Assembly: GCA_049423065.1 (NCBI GenBank)
Contig: JBMSQB010000023.1
Span: 1 to 54,165, forward strand
Direction: 5' to 3'
Length of the DNA: 54,165 nucleotides
Source of the DNA: SYIM01 sp041182885
Lineage (GTDB): Bacteria; Pseudomonadota; Gammaproteobacteria; Burkholderiales; Burkholderiaceae_E
Every line of letters starts with the position of its first letter. Position 1 is the first letter of the stretch. Below are positions 27,101-35,518 of this stretch, in pieces. A program made the position numbers and the translations under genes. Below the pieces are notes generated by a model, which saw nothing but the letters and a program-made list of their open reading frames with translations, searched no databases and had not been told where the DNA came from.

Positions 27101-27110
27101 AATTATAATT
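27101..27110. promoter_or_regulatory. palindromic bidirectional -10 element between hrpA and argA
   Basis: AATTATAATT is identical on both strands and contains TATAAT in each direction (27104-27109 for argA, 27102-27107 for hrpA). A start 6-8 nt downstream would fall at or next to each ATG. No good -35 is seen for either gene. Confidence 0.65.
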
Positions 27111-27116
27111 GTCCGG

Positions 27117-28454
27117 ATGAATGCCCCTTCCCCCCTCCAAGCTGCGCAGGATCCCGCCCGTTTTGTGAGCTGGCTGCGCATGGTCGCGCCCTACATCCAC
27201 GCCTTCCGCGGCCGCACATTTGTCATTGGTGCACCGGGCGAACTGTTCGCTCAGGGTCGGCTGAATGCGCTCGCCCAGGATCTGGGTCTGCTCCACGCCA
27301 TGGGCATGCGTATCGTGCTGGTGCACGGTTCGCGGCCGCAGGTAAACGAGCAGTTGCGCCTGCGGGGCGCTGAGAGCCGCTATGAAAACACCATGCGGGT
27401 CACCGATGCGGTGGCGCTCGAATGCGCCAAGGAGGCAGCGGGCGAACTCAGGCTGGACATCGAAGCCGCGTTTTCACAGGGGCTTCCCAACACGCCCATG
27501 GCGCATTCGGCCATTCGCATACTGTCGGGCAATCTGGTCACGGCGCGCCCGGTGGGCATTGTTGCAGGGGTCGATTTCCTGCAAACAGGCCTTACCCGCA
27601 AGATTGACGTTGCCACCATCCGGTTGGCGCTAGACAGCGGCACCATCGTGCTGCTCTCGCCCCTGGGCTTTTCGCCCACCGGCGAGGCGTTCAACCTCAG
27701 CATGGAAGACGTGGCCGCCAGCACAGCCATTGCGCTGGATGCCGACAAACTGATCTTCTTGTCCGAGGCGGGGGCCATTGCCGATCCGCACGGAACCGTG
27801 CGCGGCGAAATCTCCGAAGCGCAGGCCCGGACGCTGCTCGAAGGCGGCCAACTGCAGGTCGACAGCGCGTTCTATCTGAAGCACGCGCTTCGTGCCTGCG
27901 AGGGCGGCGTGGCGCGCGCCCACATCATTCCGTTTGATCCCGATGGCAGCGTGCTGCTCGAACTCTTCAGCCACGACGGCGTGGGCACCATGCTGGTTGA
28001 GGAAACCCTGGAGGAACTGCGCGAGGCCACCGCCGATGATGTGGGCGGGCTCCTCGCCCTCATTCGCCCACTCGAGGAAGACGGCACCCTGGTCCGACGT
28101 GACCGGGCCCTGATCGAGCGTGAAATTGGCAATTTCACCGTGATCGAGCACGACGGCGTGATTTTTGGCTGTGCAGCGCTCTACCCGTTTACTGAACATG
28201 CCATTGGCGAAATGGCCTGCCTTGCCGTATCGCCCGGGGCTCAGGGTGTGGGCGATGGCGAACGAATTCTGAAACATATCGAGCAGCGCGCCCGCGCCGC
28301 AGGGCTCAAGCGCCTGTTCGTGCTCACCACCCGCACCATGCACTGGTTCCTGAAGCGCGGCTTCGTCCAGTCAACGATCGAACAATTGCCCACCGAGCGT
28401 CAGCGCCTCTACAACTGGCAGCGGATGTCGCAGGTACTCATCAAGGACCTCTGA
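27117..28454 (+). CDS. argA: N-acetylglutamate synthase (amino-acid N-acetyltransferase)
   Basis: First step of arginine synthesis: acetyl-CoA plus glutamate gives N-acetylglutamate. 445 residues, with the classical two-domain form: an N-terminal amino-acid-kinase-like domain (FVIGAPGELFAQGR, VLVHGSRPQVNEQL, IVLLSPLGFSPTGEAFN), which normally carries arginine feedback sites, and a C-terminal GNAT domain with the acetyl-CoA loop SPGAQGVGDGERIL. ATG 27117 sits right after the shared -10 box. An extension to 27066 would run into hrpA and is rejected. hrpA-argA-yggX order is typical of Burkholderiales. Confidence 0.96.
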   Translation: MNAPSPLQAAQDPARFVSWLRMVAPYIHAFRGRTFVIGAPGELFAQGRLNALAQDLGLLHAMGMRIVLVHGSRPQVNEQLRLRGAESRYENTMRVTDAVALECAKEAAGELRLDIEAAFSQGLPNTPMAHSAIRILSGNLVTARPVGIVAGVDFLQTGLTRKIDVATIRLALDSGTIVLLSPLGFSPTGEAFNLSMEDVAASTAIALDADKLIFLSEAGAIADPHGTVRGEISEAQARTLLEGGQLQVDSAFYLKHALRACEGGVARAHIIPFDPDGSVLLELFSHDGVGTMLVEETLEELREATADDVGGLLALIRPLEEDGTLVRRDRALIEREIGNFTVIEHDGVIFGCAALYPFTEHAIGEMACLAVSPGAQGVGDGERILKHIEQRARAAGLKRLFVLTTRTMHWFLKRGFVQSTIEQLPTERQRLYNWQRMSQVLIKDL

Positions 28455-28539
28455 TGGCCCTGCTGCGAACCTGTGCATCGCGCGGGGCAGTCGGATCCGA
28501 AAGCGGTATGCTCCGCACACACCACAAGGGGAGTTTTCA

Positions 28540-28812
28540 ATGGCGCGCAGCGTTTTTTGCGTGAAGCTTCAGCGCGAGGCGAGCGGCCTCGATTTCCCGC
28601 CCTATCCGGGCGAACTGGGCAAGCGGCTCTGGGAGAGCGTGAGCAAGGAAGCCTGGCAAGAATGGATCCGGCATCAGACCATGCTGGTCAACGAAAACCG
28701 GCTGAATCTGGCCGATGCACGGGCGCGAAAGTATCTCGCCACGCAAATGGAAAAATATTTCTTCGGCGACGGCGGCGACAAGCCCGCAGGCTACGTACCG
28801 CCTAGCGAGTAG
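28540..28812 (+). CDS. yggX: Fe(2+)-trafficking / oxidative damage protection protein YggX
   Basis: 90 residues, starting MARSVFCVKL with the conserved Cys7, followed by FPPYPGELGKRLWESVSKEAWQEW in two parts, the motif HQTMLVNENRLNLADA, RKYLATQMEKYFFG and the C-terminal GYVPP. This is the whole family pattern at the normal length. YggX protects iron-sulfur clusters and DNA from oxidative stress. AGGGG lies just upstream. Its last 11 nt overlap the tail of rpiA on the other strand. Confidence 0.96.
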   Translation: MARSVFCVKLQREASGLDFPPYPGELGKRLWESVSKEAWQEWIRHQTMLVNENRLNLADARARKYLATQMEKYFFGDGGDKPAGYVPPSE

Positions 28813-29512
28813 CGGGCGCGGCGCCCGCAGCGCGCCGCTCTTCCACTCCCTCGGGTGTGGCCACCAGCGCCACGCTAGCGGGCTGGCGGGCAAAAAGGCC
28901 CACGGTCACCACGCCTGCCCACTGATTGATTTCCGCTTCGAGCGAATCGGGGTGGGTGATGCTGAGCCCCGCGACGTCGAGGATGAGGTTGCCGTTATCG
29001 GTGACCTTGCCTTCGCGAACGGTAGGCACGCCACCTATCAGCCGCAGGCGCACGCTCACCAGTTCAACCGCCATTGGAATGACTTCGACCGGGAGCGGAA
29101 ACCGCCCCAGGCAATCAACCCATTTGCTTCGATCCACGATGCAGACAAAGCGCTCGCTTGCAGCCGCCACGATTTTCTCGCGCGTGAGCGCCCCGCCTCC
29201 GCCCTTCACCATCTGCAGCGATGCGTTGATTTCATCGGCACCGTCAACATAGACGGGAATCCGTCGGCCCGAGGCAATCACCTCGTTGAGATCCAGCACG
29301 TTGATGCCCTGAGCGCGCAGGCGCTCGGTGGAGCCCGATGAACTGGACACGGCGGTTGGAAATTGATCGCGCCGCGCGCCCAGTTCCTCGATGAAGAAGT
29401 TGACGGTCGAGCCGCTGCCTACGCCCACGACCTCGCCGGGCTGCAGATGGTCGATGGCCGCGCGCGCAGCCGCCCGCTTGAGGCGATCCTGTGGAGTGTT
29501 TGGAGTGCTCAT
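28802..29512 (-). CDS. rpiA: ribose-5-phosphate isomerase A
   Basis: Interconverts ribose-5-phosphate and ribulose-5-phosphate in the pentose phosphate pathway. From ATG 29512, 236 residues with all family signatures: VVGVGSGSTVNFFIEEL, SSSSGSTERLRAQGI, YVDGADEINASLQMVKGGGG and LTREKIVAAASERFVCIVD. The upstream in-frame extension to 29851 is not protein-like. Its stop (TAG, 28804-28802) overlaps the end of yggX tail to tail. Confidence 0.96.
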   Translation of the reverse strand: MSTPNTPQDRLKRAAARAAIDHLQPGEVVGVGSGSTVNFFIEELGARRDQFPTAVSSSSGSTERLRAQGINVLDLNEVIASGRRIPVYVDGADEINASLQMVKGGGGALTREKIVAAASERFVCIVDRSKWVDCLGRFPLPVEVIPMAVELVSVRLRLIGGVPTVREGKVTDNGNLILDVAGLSITHPDSLEAEINQWAGVVTVGLFARQPASVALVATPEGVEERRAAGAAPATR

Positions 29513-29576
29513 CCAGCGATTGTAATGGGCGGGCCGGCGCCGATAGAATCGGGCAGCCCTGAGGAGGAGACACACC

Positions 29577-30581
29577 ATGACCCGACCCGCCCTTTCCCGA
29601 CGCAGCCTTTTGACCACAACAGCCGCCATGGCCCTTGGCCTCGCGGGCATTACCCTGGCGCCCCATGTGCTGGCCCAGCCCGCCTGGCCCGGAAAGCCAG
29701 TGCGCATCATGGTGGGCGCCTCGGCGGGCGGTGGCACCGATGTGATCGCCCGCATGCTCGCTGACCGGTTCGCCGACACGTGGAAGCAGAGCTTCGTGGT
29801 GGAAAACCGCCCGGGGGCCTCGAATACGATCGCGGCAGACCTCACCGCCAAAGCCGCGCCCGACGGTCACACCCTGCTGGTGGCGACCAACACCGGGCAG
29901 GCCATCGCGCCTCACATGCTGAAGCTCGCCTACGATCCGCTGAAGGACCTGCAGCCGGTAGGCATGATCGTCGAAGTGCCCAACGTGGTGCTGGTATCGG
30001 CCACGACACCCATCAAGACGGTGTCCGAGCTGATTGCCGATATGAAGGCCAAGCCGCAGGGGTACCGCTATGGATCGTCGGGTGTGGGGAGCACGCAGCA
30101 CCTGGCCGGCGAGGCGTTCGATCTCGCCACCGGAGTGAAGTCGATTCACGTGCCCTACAAGGGCAGCAGCCAGGCGCATGTGGATGTCATCAGCGGGGCG
30201 GTTCAGCTGATGTTTGACACCACGTCGTCTTCCATGCCGCAGATTCGCGCGGGCAAGATGCGGCCGCTTGCCGTGATGTCGCCTAGGCGCTCGGCGCAAT
30301 TGCCGGATGTGCCGACGCTTGCCGAGGCGGGGGTTCCAAACCTGGAGATGTCCACGTGGTACGGGTTGTTTGTCACGGGTGGCACGCCCGCCCCGGTGGT
30401 GACCATGCTGCATAACGAACTCAGGCGTGTGCTGACGATCCCCGAGGTGTCGCAGAAGCTCGCCGGGCTGGGCGGCGAGCAGCGCGACATGACGATTGAG
30501 GCCTTTGCGGCCTTCAACCGCGCCGAGTTCCAGCGGTTTGGCAAGCTGATTGCCGAGGCCAAGATCGGCGACGGCAAGTAA
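29577..30581 (+). CDS. Bug/TctC-type substrate-binding protein with TAT-like signal
   Basis: Second Bug-family periplasmic receptor in the window, 334 residues. GAGGAG lies 7 nt before the ATG. The signal contains SRRSLLTTTAAMALGLAG, a twin-arginine form, ending near HVLAQPA. The core shows KPVRIMVGASAGGGTDVIARML, ENRPGASNTIAADLTAKAAPDGHTLL in two parts, and HVPYKGSSQAHVDVISG, followed by RSAQLPDVPTLAEAG. No TctA/TctB genes are near. Ligand unknown. It is divergent from rpiA (64-nt gap) and stands before the tRNA cluster. Confidence 0.93.
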   Translation: MTRPALSRRSLLTTTAAMALGLAGITLAPHVLAQPAWPGKPVRIMVGASAGGGTDVIARMLADRFADTWKQSFVVENRPGASNTIAADLTAKAAPDGHTLLVATNTGQAIAPHMLKLAYDPLKDLQPVGMIVEVPNVVLVSATTPIKTVSELIADMKAKPQGYRYGSSGVGSTQHLAGEAFDLATGVKSIHVPYKGSSQAHVDVISGAVQLMFDTTSSSMPQIRAGKMRPLAVMSPRRSAQLPDVPTLAEAGVPNLEMSTWYGLFVTGGTPAPVVTMLHNELRRVLTIPEVSQKLAGLGGEQRDMTIEAFAAFNRAEFQRFGKLIAEAKIGDGK

Positions 30582-30605
30582 GCGGGCGAGCCCCCGCGTT
30601 TCGGC

Positions 30606-30611
30606 TATAAT
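30606..30611 (+). promoter_or_regulatory. -10 element of the tRNA cluster
   Basis: TATAAT at 30606-30611 ends 10 nt before tRNA-Pro. No convincing -35 is seen 17 nt upstream, so only the -10 is called. Confidence 0.55.
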
Positions 30612-30621
30612 TGTGGGTTCG

Positions 30622-30698
<77 letters not shown>

Positions 30699-30795
30699 TC
30701 CTTTCCCGATCAGCGCCAAGCCGTTTCATCTCGGCGGGGCCTTGCCCGGTGAGGACGTTGTCTCGCTGCACGACAGAAGTTTTTTTGCGGATTTG

Positions 30796-30872
<77 letters not shown>

Positions 30873-30881
30873 GTTCCCGGT

Positions 30882-30957
30882 GGTGGCTGTAGCTCAGTGG
30901 TAGAGTCCCGGATTGTGATTCCGGTTGTCGTGGGTTCGAATCCCATCAGCCACCCCA
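30882..30957 (+). tRNA. tRNA-His (GUG)
   Basis: 76 nt counting the extra 5' G (position -1) that is diagnostic of tRNA-His. Acceptor GTGGCTG pairs with CAGCCAC, the anticodon loop TTGTGAT gives GTG, and the CCA end is encoded. It is the last stable gene before the polysaccharide cluster. Confidence 0.97.
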
Positions 30958-31214
30958 CTTCTCTTTGCGGTACGCGGCCGCAACCCAAGCGCTGGTTCCA
31001 CGGGTTCTCGATCACCCGGAAGGAACTCAGCCAGCGGCAGGGCTCCGATATCCATGCGGGTTACTTGATTGCCAGCGCCACGCAGCAGGCGTCACATGAA
31101 GGCGAGCACGGCGTGACCGCCGCTTGAGCCAACGGCTGATAGCATCTGCAATGGATTCGTCCTTTTGCCCGCTGCCGATCGCGGTCAACGTCCATCACTC
31201 ACGCCCTGTAAGGT
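30958..31214. other. gap between tRNA-His and the polysaccharide cluster
   Basis: 257 nt without a supported gene. One plus-strand frame is open to a TGA at 31127 but has no start outside the tRNA and no recognisable content. No ops/JUMPstart element, integrase remnant or duplicated tRNA-His 3' end was seen. The promoter of the downstream cluster should lie here but is not evident. Confidence 0.5.
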
Positions 31215-32174
31215 ATGACCAGCGCCTCTCAAAAAACGCCCCTCGCTTTCTTTGCTTACAATCGTCCGGTTCATACGGCGCGAGCGCTTGATGCACTGGC
31301 AGCATGCCGGCGAAAAGACGAGTTCGAATTCTTTTTCTTCTCCGACGGCCCGAAAACTGCCGAGGCCGAAGCGGGCGTAAGCGAAGTACGTCGAGTCCTT
31401 GCTGAAAACGCAGGGCGTTTTTCGGCCCGGGTCATCGAGCGGCCTGTCAATCTGGGGCTGGCGAAATCCATCGTCGACGGGGTGGGCCAACTCTGCAGCA
31501 GTCACGGAAGGGTTGTCGTTTTAGAAGACGACCTGATGGTGTCGCCGGACTTCCTGCATTTCATGGCCTCTGCACTTGACCGCTATGCAGAGGTTCACGA
31601 AGTCATGCAAGTCGGCGCCTATACAATTGCACCGCCCTCCGATCGGGCAACCCATGCCTATCTTCTGCCAGTGACCTCGACATGGGGGTGGGGAACATGG
31701 GACAGGGCATGGAAAAAGTTTTCGTGGACGCCCAAGGGATGGCCTGCCGCTCGCAGCGATCAGGCTTGGGTCTCACGGTTCGAAATAAACGGCGCGGGTA
31801 AATACATTGCCATGCTGGAAGATCGCTTGGCCGGCCGAAACGACTCGTGGGGTATCTTGTGGTGGTATGCCGTGTCGCAGAACAAAGGCGAAGTTGTATA
31901 TCCCGTTCAGACCCTGGTATCAAATGAGGGATTTGATGGGTCCGGTGTCCACTGCGGAGCCGGAACTGCGCTTGGAAACACCAACATCAATTCAACAGCA
32001 CAACAATTACCTGACGAAATTTTGTTCCCAGCCCAACTAACGCACCTGCCCCATGATTTGGAGCTTTTGGAAAAAGCGTTGAGGGATCAGACCGGACTCT
32101 CTGCGAGGGTTAACTCCAAGGCAACTTTCTGGTGGCAAAGGTTACGCGCGAGAATTCGGCATGCATTTGATTAA
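31215..32174 (+). CDS. glycosyltransferase, GT2/GNT-I-like
   Basis: 319 residues, first gene of the polysaccharide run. It begins PLAFFAYNRPVHTARALDAL with the early strand of this group, has FFFFSDGPKT and then the metal-binding DxD-like motif VVVLEDDLMVSPDFLHFM, followed by STWGWGTWDRAWK and DRLAGRNDSWGILWWY. This pattern is common in sugar transferases of O-antigen clusters with a GNT-I-like (GT13/GT2) fold. Donor and acceptor unknown. It overlaps the acyltransferase gene by 14 nt. Confidence 0.82.
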   Translation: MTSASQKTPLAFFAYNRPVHTARALDALAACRRKDEFEFFFFSDGPKTAEAEAGVSEVRRVLAENAGRFSARVIERPVNLGLAKSIVDGVGQLCSSHGRVVVLEDDLMVSPDFLHFMASALDRYAEVHEVMQVGAYTIAPPSDRATHAYLLPVTSTWGWGTWDRAWKKFSWTPKGWPAARSDQAWVSRFEINGAGKYIAMLEDRLAGRNDSWGILWWYAVSQNKGEVVYPVQTLVSNEGFDGSGVHCGAGTALGNTNINSTAQQLPDEILFPAQLTHLPHDLELLEKALRDQTGLSARVNSKATFWWQRLRARIRHAFD

Positions 32175-32769
32175 ACACCTGGGCGCCCGCCTCACCCGAG
32201 CACTGCGGGCGGGGCGTTTTTCAAGTGCCGATCCAAACTGCCTGCTGGGACAAGGCGCAGCACTTGGCCCCGAAGCGATCATCGATAATTTACTCGGAAA
32301 GAAAGCCGCAATTTCGCTCGGCAACCATTCATTCTGTAGAGGAAGACTCCTTACCTACGGACACGGCGGCGAAATATCGGTCGGTGAGTGGTGCTATATC
32401 GGCGTCCGTACCGAAGTATGGTCAATGGCATCGATCACGATCGGCAATCGGGTCCTGATTTCGCACGATGTCAACATTCACGACGGCACCGCGCACTCTG
32501 CTGACCCAACCGAACGGCACCAACACTTTCGCAGAATCATCGAGCAGGGGCATCCTGTACACTCCAATGACCTTCCCGGGGTGCACTCGTCTCCGGTCGT
32601 CATTGAAGACGATGTCTGGATCAGCTTTGGCGTCACCATCCTCCGCGGCGTCAGGATCGGAGCAGGCAGTATCATCGCGGCGCGTTCCATTGTCACTGAA
32701 GACGTACCACCCGGCGTCCTTTACCGAAACGCTGTCACGCCCATCATCCAGCCGCTTCAGGCGACATAG
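32161..32769 (+). CDS. acyltransferase with left-handed beta-helix (hexapeptide repeats)
   Basis: 202 residues. Hexapeptide repeats are seen as AISLGNHSFCRGRL, ISVGEWCYIGVRTEVWSMASITIGNRVLIS in parts, and VVIEDDVWISFGVTILRGVRIGAGSIIAARSIV in parts, with the insertion-loop catalytic His in NIHDGTAH. Members O-acetylate sugars in surface polysaccharides (WbbJ/NodL/Maa group). The N-terminal 45 residues are not recognised. It probably acetylates the polysaccharide in the cytoplasm before export. Confidence 0.88.
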   Translation: MHLIKHLGARLTRALRAGRFSSADPNCLLGQGAALGPEAIIDNLLGKKAAISLGNHSFCRGRLLTYGHGGEISVGEWCYIGVRTEVWSMASITIGNRVLISHDVNIHDGTAHSADPTERHQHFRRIIEQGHPVHSNDLPGVHSSPVVIEDDVWISFGVTILRGVRIGAGSIIAARSIVTEDVPPGVLYRNAVTPIIQPLQAT

Positions 32770-32812
32770 CGCCTCGCCTCTGGGCACGCACGACCTGAAA
32801 CCAAACAACACC

Positions 32813-33802
32813 ATGAAATTCTCTCTTTCCTCCCTCGCTCGCCTGATTGCCGAGCCAGTCATTCAGCAAGTCACCGGTGTGGCCGGGAGGCAATTCGCGT
32901 CGTCGTTGCGCCAGATTGAAAACCTGATGATCCTCCAGGGCCGAACCCTCGCCCTGCAGAATGCCGACCGCGCACCGCTCAATCACCTGCACGAGGCTGA
33001 GTTCAAGGTTTTCTCGCAGTATGGTGAAGACGGAATCCTGCAGTATTTGATCCGTGAGACCGGTATCGATCGTGGTGAGCAGACATTCGTCGAATTTGGC
33101 GTCCAGGACTACCTGGAGTCCAACACGAGATTTCTTCTCCAGGGTGACCACTGGCGCGGGCTGATCATCGATGGCAGCCGAGAATACATGGAAGGGGTGC
33201 GCCGCAGCGACATCTACTGGAGAAACGACCTGACCGCAGTCGCTGCATGGATTGACCGCGACAACATCAACAGTCTGATCGGCGACAGCGGTTTCTCCGG
33301 AGATATCGGAATTCTCAGCGTCGACATTGACGGAAACGATTACTGGATCTGGGAAAAGATCGATGTGGTGAATCCGGTCATCGTTGTGGCCGAATGGAAT
33401 AGCGTATTTGGTCCGAACCACGCGGTGTCCATTCCCTACGCACGCGACTTCGATCGTGCCACCGCACATTATTCATGCCTTTACTGGGGCGCATCAATGC
33501 GAGCGTTTGAGGAGCTCGGTGCGCGAAAAGGTTACGCGCTGGTTGGTTCCAATCGCGTCGGTAACAATATTTTCTTTGTTCGGCAAGACCGTTTGGGCCG
33601 ACTGAAGTCCCTGACAACCCGTGAAGCCTATGTCGAGTCACGGTTCCGCGATTCTCGCGACAGACAGGGCAACCTCAATTTCCTTGGCGGCACCCGCCGC
33701 TACGAAGAGATCAAGAATCTACCGGTCGTTGATGTCAATTCCGGGCAAGTCACAACGCTCAATGATCTCGATGCCACCCAGGAAAACAAAGCGCGGTCCT
33801 GA
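32813..33802 (+). CDS. FkbM-like / SAM-methyltransferase-fold protein
   Basis: 329 residues from ATG 32813, since the upstream in-frame extension overlaps the acyltransferase and is unsupported. An N-terminal helical part (LARLIAEPVIQQVTGVAGRQ) is followed by EFKVFSQYGEDGILQYLIRETG, TFVEFGVQDYLESNTRFLL and ILSVDIDGNDYWIWEKI. This resembles the FkbM-related proteins found in O-antigen and capsule loci. The glycine-rich motif is degenerate (VEFGVQD), so methyltransferase activity is an inference. Its stop overlaps the next start as TGATG. Confidence 0.7.
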   Translation: MKFSLSSLARLIAEPVIQQVTGVAGRQFASSLRQIENLMILQGRTLALQNADRAPLNHLHEAEFKVFSQYGEDGILQYLIRETGIDRGEQTFVEFGVQDYLESNTRFLLQGDHWRGLIIDGSREYMEGVRRSDIYWRNDLTAVAAWIDRDNINSLIGDSGFSGDIGILSVDIDGNDYWIWEKIDVVNPVIVVAEWNSVFGPNHAVSIPYARDFDRATAHYSCLYWGASMRAFEELGARKGYALVGSNRVGNNIFFVRQDRLGRLKSLTTREAYVESRFRDSRDRQGNLNFLGGTRRYEEIKNLPVVDVNSGQVTTLNDLDATQENKARS

Positions 33803-34668
33803 TGAAGCCGACATTGTCGTGGGAACAAGCAGTCGAGTGGCTGCGCAGCGAACCCGAAAAACAGGATCTGGTTCGAGCCTGTTATTTTGATGATCCGCTG
33901 GCAGAAGCCGCCGAACGCTTCTGGAACAGCGTCGAATGGAAATCAATCGCCGCGCTCATGCCGCCTGCTGCCAGCGGAAGCGCGCTTGACCTGGGCGCAG
34001 GCCGAGGAATCAGCAGCTACGCGCTTGCGAGGGACGGATGGACGGTAACCGCCCTCGAGCCCGACCCCAGCGCGCTGATCGGCGCGGGCGCAATTCGAGC
34101 ACTCGCGAGCGACAGTTGCCTTCCAATCACCGTGGTAAGCGAATTTTCTGAAAGACTGCCCTTCCCCGATAACAGCTTTGACCTGGTGAACTGCCGACAG
34201 GTTTTGCATCACGCACGCGACCTCTCCCAAACCTGCAGGGAGATCTTTCGCGTCCTTAAACCTGGTGGCCTTATGATCGCCACGCGCGAACACGTAATAA
34301 GCAAACGCGAAGACCTTCAGGCTTTCCTTAACAGCCACCCCCTGCACCACCTCTATGGTGGCGAAAATGCATTTCTGCTGCGCGAATACACCGGCGCAAT
34401 CACCAGCGCGGGGCTACGACTTGGAAAGGTTTTTGCTCCTTTTGACTCTCCCATCAACTATTTCCCGATGACCGAAGCGCAATGGGTCGGAATTTGTAGT
34501 GCGCCCATTTCCAAGCGGCTAGGAGGCGGTTTCACGAACTGGGTTTTCAATCGTGAGCGCGGTCTGGGCAACCTTTTCGTACCGCTGCTGGCAAAAGCCG
34601 TAAATTGGTACAACCAGTCACCAGGCCGTCTCTATTCATTCGTTGCGGAAAAGCCCAGACATGGCTGA
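33802..34668 (+). CDS. class I SAM-dependent methyltransferase
   Basis: 288 residues. Motif I is ALDLGAGRGISSYALARDGW with the acidic motif II ALEPDPS, then FPDNSFDLVNCRQVLHHARD and FRVLKPGGLMIATREH (motif III region). This is a Methyltransf_11-type fold. The substrate is unknown, and the setting points to a sugar of the exported glycan. It overlaps its neighbours by 1 nt and 8 nt. Confidence 0.9.
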   Translation: MKPTLSWEQAVEWLRSEPEKQDLVRACYFDDPLAEAAERFWNSVEWKSIAALMPPAASGSALDLGAGRGISSYALARDGWTVTALEPDPSALIGAGAIRALASDSCLPITVVSEFSERLPFPDNSFDLVNCRQVLHHARDLSQTCREIFRVLKPGGLMIATREHVISKREDLQAFLNSHPLHHLYGGENAFLLREYTGAITSAGLRLGKVFAPFDSPINYFPMTEAQWVGICSAPISKRLGGGFTNWVFNRERGLGNLFVPLLAKAVNWYNQSPGRLYSFVAEKPRHG

Positions 34669-35518
34669 CAAAGCCAAGGACTTGATTCGCACTTACGAGC
34701 CCGCAGGCGATGCGAAGGGTTTTTTCGGTTCTTTGAAAACCGCCTGGGCCGAGATATTTTTTTCCCGGCATGTCATCTGGCATCTGTTTAAACGCGACTT
34801 CGTCGCACAGTTTCGCCAAAAGCTTCTCGGTTATTTCTGGGTCGTGATCGCACCGTTACTCGCGATTCTCCCTTTCGTTTTTCTGTACCGAACCGGCATT
34901 TTGAACCCTGGCGAAACCCCCATGCCTTACCCGATCTATATCGTGATCGGCATGGGCATATGGGGGTTCCTGTCGAATGTTTTCGTTGTGGTCAGTGGCG
35001 GCCTGCAGGGCAATCAGGACCTCATCATGAAAACCAACATTCCGAAGATCACCTTTGCGATCACCGGCATGGCCAACGTCTTCTACAGCATTCTGGTGCA
35101 CTGGTTGGTGGTGTTGTTCTTTTCGCTTTTGCTTGGCATCAGCCCGTCGGTGTGGGCGCTCATCTATCCCATCGTCCTACTGCCGGTGGTTTTTATCGGA
35201 CTCGGACTGGGCCTGATTTTTTCGGTGATCGGAACGGTGGCGCGTGACCTCACCGGCATTATGTCCACTTTTTTGAATCTGCTGATGTTTCTGTCCCCGG
35301 TGGTCTACAAGCCAGAATTCGGCGATGGTCTGCTTGCCACCATCGTCGCCTGGAACCCAATGACTTATCTTATTGATGCGCCGAGAAGTCTGTTCGTACT
35401 GGGCGATTTTCCCGACCCGCAGGGTTTTGCAATCGCAACCGTTTTTTCTTTGGTTGTACTCAGCCTCGGTTTGCATTCGTTCTACCTCATCAAGGATAAG
35501 GTCGCGGAGCGGCTATGA
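34661..35518 (+). CDS. ABC-2-type polysaccharide exporter permease (Wzm-like)
   Basis: 285 residues from ATG 34661. TTG 34643 is open but less likely. Six or so membrane spans are seen: LLGYFWVVIAPLLAILPFVF, IYIVIGMGIWGFLSNVFVVV, VFYSILVHWLVVLFFSLLLG, IVLLPVVFIGLGLGLIFSVI and the last near AIATVFSLVVLSLGLHSFYL. The N-terminal cytoplasmic helix LIWHLF-type segment (HVIWHLFKRDFVAQFRQKLLG) is the ABC2_membrane start. It is paired with the next gene as the exporter of a lipid-linked O-chain or capsule across the inner membrane. Confidence 0.92.
   Translation: MADKAKDLIRTYEPAGDAKGFFGSLKTAWAEIFFSRHVIWHLFKRDFVAQFRQKLLGYFWVVIAPLLAILPFVFLYRTGILNPGETPMPYPIYIVIGMGIWGFLSNVFVVVSGGLQGNQDLIMKTNIPKITFAITGMANVFYSILVHWLVVLFFSLLLGISPSVWALIYPIVLLPVVFIGLGLGLIFSVIGTVARDLTGIMSTFLNLLMFLSPVVYKPEFGDGLLATIVAWNPMTYLIDAPRSLFVLGDFPDPQGFAIATVFSLVVLSLGLHSFYLIKDKVAERL

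Noticed and set aside
30582..30598. Hairpin GCGGG/CCCGC after the second Bug gene as terminator
   Set aside because: Short stem and only three T residues afterwards, and it lies just before the tRNA promoter; not convincing.
30930..30957. tRNA-His 3' end as attachment site with a second copy downstream
   Set aside because: No repeat of the tRNA end and no integrase gene was noticed anywhere to the right edge.
30897..31127. Open frame starting inside tRNA-His
   Set aside because: Its start is within the tRNA, and the product matches nothing.
30958..31214. ops/JUMPstart element for the RfaH-like factor
   Set aside because: Looked for GGCGGTAG-type sequence in the leader; none found. A partial likeness near 38165 is inside a coding sequence.
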